Made by a program: the position numbers and the translations under genes
In this document: one piece after another, positions 1 through 5,244 of the stretch
How the letters are laid out: every line of letters starts with the position of its first letter
Numbering within the stretch: the first letter of the stretch is position 1
From: Fidelibacterota bacterium
Lineage (GTDB): Bacteria > Marinisomatota > Marinisomatia > Marinisomatales > TCS55
DNA length: 5,244 nt
Assembly: GCA_002725545.1 (NCBI GenBank)
Contig: PBPW01000046.1
Span: 6,527-11,770 of the forward strand
Direction: 5' to 3'
The notes under the pieces: generated by a model
What the model saw: the letters and a program-made list of their open reading frames with translations, nothing else
Told to the model about the DNA's origin: nothing
Databases searched by the model: none

Positions 1-253
1 AAATACTTAACTGCATCTTAGTGAGTGGTTGTAATAATTCTTCCGCAACTTTTGCTGCTTCCTCATGAGATTTATGTTTGTTCCTACCCATCGCACGAGC
101 GGTCATGTATATAATATAATGACCTTCATCATATAATCTATTTACCGCCTCTATCCTATCCTTCTTAGGAGTAGCACCTTCATACTGGCATGTCCCACAC
201 CCCTCACCAGGAGTGCAGATAGTACCATCTATATCAAAGCAATACCTTGCCAC
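1..253 (-). CDS. Small HAD-family phosphatase with cysteine-rich loop, 3' end outside window
   Basis: The first 84 codons of a haloacid-dehalogenase-superfamily hydrolase are visible. HAD motif I is CFDIDGT (residues 5-11), with D7 as the nucleophile and D9 as the general acid. Motif II is IIYMTAR (47-53), with T51 as the conserved Thr. RIEAVNRLYDEGH (33-45) between them is typical of the small phosphatases found in phages and in polysaccharide clusters. Motifs III and IV would lie beyond the left edge. The loop after motif I holds C13, C19 and C22 (CX5CX2C), which is unusual and could be a metal site. The start is GTG 253: the frame has a stop at 268-266, no other start codon lies between, and a strong AGGGAG stands 8 nt upstream. 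The gene begins one base after the carbamoyltransferase N-domain stop. Next to a heptose-type kinase and nucleotidyltransferase it may fill the GmhB-like phosphatase step, but it lacks the FLDRDGT form of GmhB, so this is inference. Confidence 0.82.
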   Translation of the reverse strand, partial: MARYCFDIDGTICTPGEGCGTCQYEGATPKKDRIEAVNRLYDEGHYIIYMTARAMGRNKHKSHEEAAKVAEELLQPLTKMQLSI

Positions 254-254
254 G

Positions 255-1349
255 TTAAGATCTCCCTAAGTATAGTGTCTTCAATGGATGTCTGGATGTG
301 GATTTAGTTGCAGAATAATAATTAATCTTTGCAAGTCCAACAGATACTCCAGCATCAGTAGATATAGGTTCAACATATAGTTTAACATCTTCTGGAAGAT
401 GTTTCAAGTACTCATAGTTTGCTACACAATTCAAAGCACATCCACCAGTTAATACTAAATTCTTTTCACCAGTAATTTCTAGTGTCTTTAGTATCAAAGT
501 AATCATATAGTTTTCAAAATCTTTTTGTACTCTGTACGCAAGATTAGCAAACCTTTGTTTTATATCCTTACTATCTATATCACTAAACCGAGTAACACCA
601 TTCGGATATCTCACATAATCATAAGGTATAAAAGTTAATCCAAACCTACTACGAAAAAATATATCTGTATTAAGAGTACCATCAAAAAAGGATTCTATAC
701 TAGAATCTTCCTCACCGTATGCAGATAAACCCATCAACTTACCAGAACCAAAGTCTCCAAATCCAAAGTAATTAGCAAGTGATTGATAAATCATACCAAT
801 TCCAAAGCACAAATGTGGAACAGTGTGAACATCAAGGTATGTTGGTGTAACATTAACAGAATGTTTTTTAAATTGTTGTGGATATGAAAGAGTATATATT
901 GTCTCTACCTCATGCATAGTTGGTGAATCATCAAGAGGATTACCCATACCATCTACAACAAGTACAGCAGCTCTTGGAAATCCAGAGTTATAAAAACCAC
1001 ATGCAGCATGGAAGTCATGGTGCTGCAAATAATATTCATACTCAATGTCCTCATGTGGACCTACAGCAATAGTACTAGAGTACTTCTTTTGACAAAGACT
1101 AGTAAAAAGTTTAGAGTATTCTGTCAATTCATCCTTCTTATGTGGTTCATATAAACCTGATATCTGTATCATATTATGTAAGTCTTTAGCAAGATCAGAT
1201 TCCATAATAGATGTGAATGGAAACTTATCATGTTTAACTTTACTAAATCTTTCTTCTTCTATAAACCAATCAATCTGCCCATCAGTTACCTGACAAATTG
1301 AAGCATCATGTGTTAAGTTAGCACCAATATATGATTTGCTTTTTCTCAT
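255..1349 (-). CDS. Carbamoyltransferase, N-terminal Kae1-like domain only (NodU/CmcH/TobZ family)
   Basis: This 364-residue protein is the N-terminal domain of a NodU-type carbamoyltransferase, the part that in TobZ makes the O-carbamoyl transfer to the acceptor. Visible motifs are IGANLTHDAS (residues 8-17), EEERFSKVKHDKFP (31-44), the metal-site motif HHDFHAA (110-116), VLVVDGMG (129-136), GSGKLMGLSAYG (201-212), LTGGCALNCVANY (300-312) and PISTDAGVSVG (328-338). It stops at LYLGRS, the point where full-length enzymes cross into the C-terminal domain, and the next gene begins one base later in another frame, so nothing of the C-terminal domain follows. With the roughly 210-residue C-terminal half coded at 4622-5244, the sum of about 575 residues equals one complete enzyme. 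The likely reading is a two-subunit carbamoyltransferase. An orphan acceptor-binding paralogue is the alternative. The start ATG 1349 overlaps the kinase stop (ATGA) and has no clear Shine-Dalgarno, so re-initiation is likely. Confidence 0.93.
   Translation of the reverse strand: MRKSKSYIGANLTHDASICQVTDGQIDWFIEEERFSKVKHDKFPFTSIMESDLAKDLHNMIQISGLYEPHKKDELTEYSKLFTSLCQKKYSSTIAVGPHEDIEYEYYLQHHDFHAACGFYNSGFPRAAVLVVDGMGNPLDDSPTMHEVETIYTLSYPQQFKKHSVNVTPTYLDVHTVPHLCFGIGMIYQSLANYFGFGDFGSGKLMGLSAYGEEDSSIESFFDGTLNTDIFFRSRFGLTFIPYDYVRYPNGVTRFSDIDSKDIKQRFANLAYRVQKDFENYMITLILKTLEITGEKNLVLTGGCALNCVANYEYLKHLPEDVKLYVEPISTDAGVSVGLAKINYYSATKSTSRHPLKTLYLGRS
262..267 (-). promoter_or_regulatory. Shine-Dalgarno of the HAD phosphatase gene
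   Basis: AGGGAG on the minus strand lies inside the last codons of the carbamoyltransferase N-domain gene, 8 nt before the GTG at 253. It is the clearest ribosome binding site in the window and supports the GTG as the true start. The other genes start at overlaps with weak or no visible site. Confidence 0.7.
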
Positions 1350-2113
1350 AATGATTTAATATCATTTGCTGTTAATGTATAACATCCATAGTTTTGTACG
1401 GCAATAGCAGATGCTTTATTAGCAATCTTAATTGATGCTTCCATATCATTCTCTTTAAGAAACTCAGCAGCTAAAGCAGCAAGGAATGTATCTCCTGCAC
1501 CAACAACATCAAATACATTTACATTCTCACTAGGATATAATTTATCCATATAATATGCACCCTGACCTCCAGCAGTCACAATTAAATTCTGTGGAGAAGG
1601 TTGCATTCTTAAAGTAGATGCTTCCCTTTGATTAATCTTAAAAATAACATTCTGTGCTGAGAATAGATCCTTCTTCTTAGTATCAATAAAGACTGGACCA
1701 TTAAAATTCTCACAAAAAGTTATAAGATCTTCTATACTAACAAACCCCTTATCATAATCAGATATGACAATAGCATCGTATTGTGATACAAGAAATGCCA
1801 TCTTAACTTCAGCAGGTTTTATTGGATCTACATGATCATCCTCATCAATCCTAACCAACTGTTGTTTACTAGAACTATGGACTACTCTCTTCTTCTTTAT
1901 TAATTTCTTATTAGTAATGTGAGTTACATGAACTCCAAATGCCTGTAGATTCTTCTTAACATTCTCAGACATACCAAGAGCAGTAACAGTCTCCTCATGT
2001 ACTAACACAGGGACTGGTGCTTCTGGACTTATTCTATCTACGCTACCAAAGATATATGTATCTTCACAGGTCTCGCCTATCAATAATACTTTGTACTGTT
2101 TCTGTTGTTGCAT
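1346..2113 (-). CDS. Compact PfkB-family sugar kinase, HldA/RfaE domain I-like
   Basis: This 255-residue kinase resembles the N-terminal domain of HldE, which phosphorylates heptose-7-phosphate at C1. The opening KVLLIGETCEDTYIFG is followed by DRISPEAPVPVL (residues 26-37), the hallmark of RfaE I. LGMSENV (46-52) replaces the usual GGAANVA. VISDYDKG (116-123), an Nxx E metal motif at N161-E164, GGQGAYY (182-188) and the PfkB signature DVVGAGDTF (202-210) with catalytic base D208 are all present. It is about 60 residues shorter than the usual kinase, mainly around residues 65-75 and between 165 and 178. ATG 2113 was chosen because the conserved domain begins within ten residues. An upstream TTG at 2131 and GTG at 2119 in frame would add six or two residues. 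The gene starts 50 nt inside the nucleotidyltransferase gene and its stop overlaps the next start as ATGA. Substrate as heptose phosphate is inferred from family and neighbour. Confidence 0.87.
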   Translation of the reverse strand: MQQQKQYKVLLIGETCEDTYIFGSVDRISPEAPVPVLVHEETVTALGMSENVKKNLQAFGVHVTHITNKKLIKKKRVVHSSSKQQLVRIDEDDHVDPIKPAEVKMAFLVSQYDAIVISDYDKGFVSIEDLITFCENFNGPVFIDTKKKDLFSAQNVIFKINQREASTLRMQPSPQNLIVTAGGQGAYYMDKLYPSENVNVFDVVGAGDTFLAALAAEFLKENDMEASIKIANKASAIAVQNYGCYTLTANDIKSL

Positions 2114-2501
2114 AATCACCAACTCTATCAAAGAAGACTAACTTAGCAGCATAGTATGAACCTATGACTGATTTACCTTTCCAATCCGATCCAACCACCA
2201 TAACATGAGGTTGTATGAATTGAACCATCGCCTCTAACTGTGCATCATTATCAAAGACTGCTACTCTATGTACCGCCTTTAGATTTTCAAGAAAGAATTT
2301 TCTATCCTCTACATTATATATGGGACGAGAATCACCCTTCATCTCAGCAACCCTTCGGTCACTATCAATACCAACATACACTCTATCACCTAACGACTTA
2401 GCATAATTAAGCAACTCAAGATGACCACGATGAAGTAAGTCAAATGTTCCATTGACAAATACTTTAGTTGATGGATTGTAGAATTGTCTACCAATGGTCA
2501 T
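2064..2501 (-). CDS. HldC/RfaE2-like sugar-phosphate nucleotidyltransferase
   Basis: This 145-residue protein matches the C-terminal domain of HldE (RfaE domain II), which joins a nucleotide, usually AMP from ATP, to heptose-1-phosphate to give ADP-heptose. The cytidylyltransferase-fold signature is clear: VNGTFDLLHRGH (residues 16-27), with H24-x-x-H27 as the nucleotide-binding HxGH motif. It is followed by LLNYAKSLGD (30-39), VGIDSD (43-48), the RPI...EDR segment (59-67), VVGSDW (102-107) and the C-terminal TTETVQSI (132-139), equivalent to the ISTTxxI segment of the family. Length equals that of free-standing HldC proteins. Related cytidylyltransferases such as TagD share the fold, but the resemblance to RfaE II and the adjoining RfaE I-like kinase favour this call. 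The start ATG at 2501 overlaps the oxygenase stop (ATGA). The 3' end overlaps the kinase gene by 50 nt. The actual sugar and nucleotide are inferred, not shown. Confidence 0.88.
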   Translation of the reverse strand: MTIGRQFYNPSTKVFVNGTFDLLHRGHLELLNYAKSLGDRVYVGIDSDRRVAEMKGDSRPIYNVEDRKFFLENLKAVHRVAVFDNDAQLEAMVQFIQPHVMVVGSDWKGKSVIGSYYAAKLVFFDRVGDYATTETVQSIIDRRDL

Positions 2502-3124
2502 GAAAATACTCTGAGTGTGTCCTGCTGTGATAACATAAAACTAAAGACCCATAAAACACGATGCCTATCTCCAACAACTTCATCCACTTTATGTTCTGCT
2601 TGAGAGACAATATACGATAGTAAATCAGTCTCTTCAACATCCCAAGGTTCGTTCTCAATATAAGTAACACCACCAGAGTCTGGCTTCTGTGTTATAAAAT
2701 TAAAATGAACTGTATTGGTTCCTTCAAACCAAGGTGGATCAATGTGAGGATGAATCGTACCTCCTTTAAAACTTATCTCTGTAATTATACCATCTTTTCC
2801 TACAGGAGAAAGCCCAAAGTGTCTAAACTCAAATGTATTTACAATACGATTCTGTATCTCATAGCAAAGCTTTGGATACTCAAAATCAGGAGATGATGCT
2901 ACCACAAATTGTTTATGATCCATATTAGAAGGATCAATAATAGGATTATTATAATTGACTAAAGGGTTAGCAAACCTAGTAGTTAATTTTGTTTTTAATA
3001 AACCTTTAGAATCCATCCTAGGATCTAAAAACCAATCCCTATGATAATTACTCTCAGTCCATTGAGATAATTCTCTTGCTTCCTCTGGTTCAAGAAAATC
3101 TTTAAACGCTTTTACTTTATCCAT
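2498..3124 (-). CDS. 2-oxoglutarate/Fe(II)-dependent oxygenase, prolyl-4-hydroxylase-like fold
   Basis: This is a 208-residue soluble protein with the iron-binding pattern of non-haem 2-oxoglutarate oxygenases. The HxD pair is H127-x-D129 in the segment TIHPHIDPPW, the distal histidine is H178 in AEHKVDEV, and R187 or R189 in GDRHRVLWVFSF is the likely 2-oxoglutarate anchor. The spacing of about 48 residues between the pair and the distal His, and the trailing R-x-x-W-x-F strand, fit the double-stranded beta-helix core. The first 100 residues are a helical and loop lead-in with no recognised motif. Such enzymes hydroxylate proteins, small molecules or nucleobases; the substrate here is unknown. 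The ATG at 3124 lies within the last 8 nt of the halogenase gene and the stop overlaps the next start as ATGA, so translation is probably coupled. Proximity to the halogenase suggests that both may modify one molecule, which is inference. Confidence 0.85.
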   Translation of the reverse strand: MDKVKAFKDFLEPEEARELSQWTESNYHRDWFLDPRMDSKGLLKTKLTTRFANPLVNYNNPIIDPSNMDHKQFVVASSPDFEYPKLCYEIQNRIVNTFEFRHFGLSPVGKDGIITEISFKGGTIHPHIDPPWFEGTNTVHFNFITQKPDSGGVTYIENEPWDVEETDLLSYIVSQAEHKVDEVVGDRHRVLWVFSFMLSQQDTLRVFS

Positions 3125-4622
3125 TGTAAGGTATATTTAGACTCTCACCCTTACGTATTTTAACAAGACATTGATCTATAAATTTAGCATGAAGAATAGA
3201 ATTAACATGCTTCTGTTGTTCATTCCAAGCAAAGTCTCTTATTAATGCATCAGCATCCCAAGGTGGAACTTTTTTAGTTTGTTTAGAAACAATCTGATCC
3301 TTATCTAACATCTGACATAAGAACATTGACCAATTATCTCCAGCAAACATATAGTTTCCATTGGAAGGTAATCTAACTGGATTATTTAATACTTCATTCT
3401 CATAATGTAATAGCTTATCGGATGGTTTAAAGGTGTCCTGAACATACTTCCAGAACTTACCAGTCTTCCTTTTATTATATGCATAGTGCATATTAACAAA
3501 GTCAATACAACTCTCATAGAATGAAGTCATCTGATGATTGTATCCTTTTATGATTAATTCATCATAAAAACTACCACGACATGACTCAACAAACTCCATT
3601 GCACCAGAAGATATTAATGCAATACCAGTACTCTCTATTGGTTCAATAAATCCAGCAGATAATCCAATCGTTACAACATTATCAGTCCAAAAATTCTTAT
3701 GATAATATGGAGTCCAATCTAATACTCTTAACTCATCTGAAGTTACTCTACCATCCCAGTACTTACAAAAAGATTCTTTTACCTCATCAACATCACTAAC
3801 AGATTTATTAAAAACTAATCCTGATCCTACCCTTTCTTGAGTTGGTGTCTTCCATATCCAACCATGTTCTACAGCAGCACATGTTGTATAGGGGTTCTGT
3901 TCTATTGCTTTATTCCTATAATCAAAACGACCAGCAATTGCTGTATCACAGAACAATCTATCTTGACAATCTACACTGTCAGGTTCTGGTCCTATCAGTC
4001 TCTTAAATCCAGTACAATCAATGAATATATCTGAAGGTATATCCTCACCAGTATCTATAGTAATATGATTGATACCACCACGATCATTCCTATCAACAGA
4101 TACTACTTCATGTTCAACTAACTGTATCTTTTTTAATAATTGATTTCTAATCCAATTAACTAACTTACCACAATCAATATGATATGCATAGGTTCCTATA
4201 TTCTCTGGGTCAACCTTATTCTCTGTAACACCAGGATGATATAAAGCACAAGCATGTGTAAAGAAATCCTTCTCCTTGAACATAGTCCATAGGGTTAACA
4301 GATCAGTATCTAAGTTCTTAAACATTGGGAACGCAAAAGGATGCCATAAATTAACACCTTCTTCCTGCCAATCTTTAAATAAGATTCCACATTTAAATGT
4401 AGCATCTATCTCAGGTATCCACTGTTCAGGTTTAAACCCACAGTCATACATGAACTGTTTAAAATTTAAAATAGTTGCTTCACCTACTCCAATAGGATCA
4501 GAAACTTTTTTATCTACCAACAATATCTCAGTTGCAGAATGCATATTCTCAACCAAGTAAGCAGCAGTTAACCATCCAGCAGAACCACCACCAACAATAA
4601 CAACTCTGTTAACAGGACGCAT
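3117..4622 (-). CDS. FAD-dependent tryptophan-halogenase-family protein (PrnA/RebH-like)
   Basis: Flavin-dependent halogenases use FADH2, oxygen and chloride or bromide to make hypohalous acid, which a lysine then directs onto an electron-rich ring. The 501-residue chain is close to the usual 510-540. The start ATG at 4622 leads straight into the dinucleotide-binding motif VVIVGGGSAGW (residues 7-17), followed by IGVGEAT (44-50). K77 in DATFKCG aligns with the catalytic Lys79 of PrnA. E330-S331 in EPIESTG aligns with the Glu346-Ser347 pair. The tryptophan halogenase WxWxIP motif appears as WIWKTP (255-260), with Thr in place of Ile. VTIGLSAGFIEP (317-328) is the second flavin-contact segment. 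All the key residues are present and the frame is intact, so an active enzyme is plausible. The substrate is not predictable: many members of this family do not act on free tryptophan. No flavin reductase lies in the window, so FADH2 would have to come from the host or from elsewhere. The 3' end overlaps the oxygenase gene by 8 nt. Confidence 0.95.
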   Translation of the reverse strand: MRPVNRVVIVGGGSAGWLTAAYLVENMHSATEILLVDKKVSDPIGVGEATILNFKQFMYDCGFKPEQWIPEIDATFKCGILFKDWQEEGVNLWHPFAFPMFKNLDTDLLTLWTMFKEKDFFTHACALYHPGVTENKVDPENIGTYAYHIDCGKLVNWIRNQLLKKIQLVEHEVVSVDRNDRGGINHITIDTGEDIPSDIFIDCTGFKRLIGPEPDSVDCQDRLFCDTAIAGRFDYRNKAIEQNPYTTCAAVEHGWIWKTPTQERVGSGLVFNKSVSDVDEVKESFCKYWDGRVTSDELRVLDWTPYYHKNFWTDNVVTIGLSAGFIEPIESTGIALISSGAMEFVESCRGSFYDELIIKGYNHQMTSFYESCIDFVNMHYAYNKRKTGKFWKYVQDTFKPSDKLLHYENEVLNNPVRLPSNGNYMFAGDNWSMFLCQMLDKDQIVSKQTKKVPPWDADALIRDFAWNEQQKHVNSILHAKFIDQCLVKIRKGESLNIPYNG

Positions 4623-5244
4623 TAGATTTTCTTAATTTCAGTTTGATCTTCTGACTCTTGTTCGTTCTCTACATGAATTAGAGTAGAGTATTCAGGAAGA
4701 TACAAATACTCAATATCACTATTAGCAAGAGTCCGTAACGCATCATCGAGTGTTTCAACCAAAGGTTCTCCACCCAGATTAAAGGAAGTATTAAAGATGA
4801 TAGGGCAACCAGTCTGTTCAAAGAATTCCTTGATGAGTTTGTAGTAGTTCTCATTTTGTTCCTCGGTTACTGTTTGTATTCTACATGTACCATCTACATG
4901 AATAATAGAAGGAATCTTTTCTTCAATACCTTCTTGACATTCAACAGCATACATCATGAATGGAGTCTCTTCCATACCACGGAGATCGAACCAATCATGT
5001 ACATGTTCTTTTAAAATAGATCCTGCAAATGGTCTGAAGTATTCACGACGTTTGACAACATTTACATGATCCTTACCATCTGGATCACGAGCATCATAAA
5101 GAATAGATCTGTTACCTAATGCACGAGGGCCTGCTTCTGATCTTCCTTGGAACAATGCAACAATATTCTTATTGGTAATAAGTTCTACTGCATCTTTATG
5201 GTTTGCTTCAAATACTCTTGTTGCACCATACTTTTCAGCAGTAG
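4622..5244 (-). CDS. Carbamoyltransferase, C-terminal domain (NodU/CmcH/TobZ family), 5' end outside window
   Basis: This is the catalytic C-terminal half of an O-carbamoyltransferase, the family that moves a carbamoyl group from carbamoyl phosphate, through a carbamoyl-adenylate, to a hydroxyl on a sugar or natural product. The reading frame is open to the right edge, and the 30 or so residues before the first possible TTG start (5155-5153) look like real protein, ending in NKNIVAL just before the family signature FQGRSEAGPRALGNRSIL (about 5152-5099). The true start is therefore beyond the window. Further family motifs are REYFRPFAGSIL, HVDGTCRIQTV and IIFNTSFNLGGEPLVET. The chain ends in an acidic tail rich in Glu, Asp and Gln. 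About 206 codons are visible. Its stop overlaps the halogenase start by one base (TAATG). The matching N-terminal domain is a separate gene at 255-1349. The family call is firm. Whether the missing 5' part is only a short start or another full N-terminal domain cannot be seen. Confidence 0.93.
   Translation of the reverse strand, partial: TAEKYGATRVFEANHKDAVELITNKNIVALFQGRSEAGPRALGNRSILYDARDPDGKDHVNVVKRREYFRPFAGSILKEHVHDWFDLRGMEETPFMMYAVECQEGIEEKIPSIIHVDGTCRIQTVTEEQNENYYKLIKEFFEQTGCPIIFNTSFNLGGEPLVETLDDALRTLANSDIEYLYLPEYSTLIHVENEQESEDQTEIKKI

Noticed and set aside
101..124. Inverted repeat GGTCAT...ATGACC with an AT-rich centre that could fold into a hairpin
   Set aside because: It sits inside the HAD gene and codes the conserved GHYIIYMT segment, has no U-run and lies at no gene end, so it is probably a chance result of coding.
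2488..2673. A 61-codon open frame on the minus strand
   Set aside because: It lies wholly across the oxygenase gene and the start of the nucleotidyltransferase gene in another frame and resembles no known protein.
2705..2896. A 63-codon open frame on the plus strand
   Set aside because: It is antisense to the oxygenase active-site region, which is clearly the coding frame, and shows no motif.
3134..3141. TCTAAATA on the minus strand, one mismatch from the T4-type late promoter TATAAATA
   Set aside because: It is only about 10 nt before the oxygenase start, inside the halogenase coding sequence, and such AT-rich octamers are expected by chance here.
3837..4034. A 65-codon plus-strand open frame, hydrophobic and Cys-rich
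   Set aside because: It is antisense to the halogenase. Its apparent membrane character follows from the reverse complement of the real codons.
4276..4560. A 94-codon plus-strand open frame
   Set aside because: It is antisense to the N-terminal flavin-binding half of the halogenase, where every motif is on the minus strand.
4622..5155. A start of the carbamoyltransferase C-domain gene at the TTG at 5155
   Set aside because: The frame stays open to the window edge and the upstream residues match the family lead-in to the FQGR motif, so the TTG is an internal leucine.

Overview
The window is an AT-rich stretch (roughly 33-41% GC by eye) packed with seven genes on the minus strand, so it is read from right to left. 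No intergenic gap is longer than a single base. Most junctions overlap (4, 50, 4, 8 and 1 nt), and the whole window looks like the inside of one operon. The right-hand gene is cut at its 5' end and the left-hand gene at its 3' end. There are no tRNA or rRNA genes, no transposon parts, no CRISPR array and no convincing terminator.

In transcription order the genes are: (1) the C-terminal domain of a NodU/CmcH/TobZ-type O-carbamoyltransferase (partial); (2) a complete FAD-dependent tryptophan-halogenase-family enzyme; (3) a 2-oxoglutarate/Fe(II) oxygenase; (4) a HldC/RfaE2-like nucleotidyltransferase; (5) a compact HldA/RfaE1-like PfkB sugar kinase; (6) the N-terminal (Kae1-like) domain of a NodU-type carbamoyltransferase, ending exactly at the domain boundary; (7) the first 84 codons of a small HAD-family phosphatase with a cysteine-rich loop.

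The most likely source is a marine T4-like cyanophage, or another large marine phage of a low-GC host. This rests on the base composition, the one-strand overlapping layout, the compact gene sizes, and general knowledge that such phages carry carbamoyltransferase, tryptophan halogenase, 2OG-oxygenase and sugar-nucleotide genes. It is an inference: no phage structural or replication gene lies in the window, and a surface-polysaccharide cluster of a marine bacterium is not excluded.

The genes read as a modification cassette. Kinase, HAD phosphatase and nucleotidyltransferase are the three activities that turn a heptose-7-phosphate into a nucleotide-activated sugar, while the carbamoyltransferase, halogenase and hydroxylase are tailoring enzymes. 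The acceptor (surface glycan, small molecule or DNA base) cannot be read from the sequence. The striking structural point is that two enzymes normally made as two-domain chains, carbamoyltransferase and HldE, are both coded here as separate halves, with the usual C-terminal half upstream of the usual N-terminal half. In the carbamoyltransferase the halves lie about 3.3 kb apart with four other genes between them.
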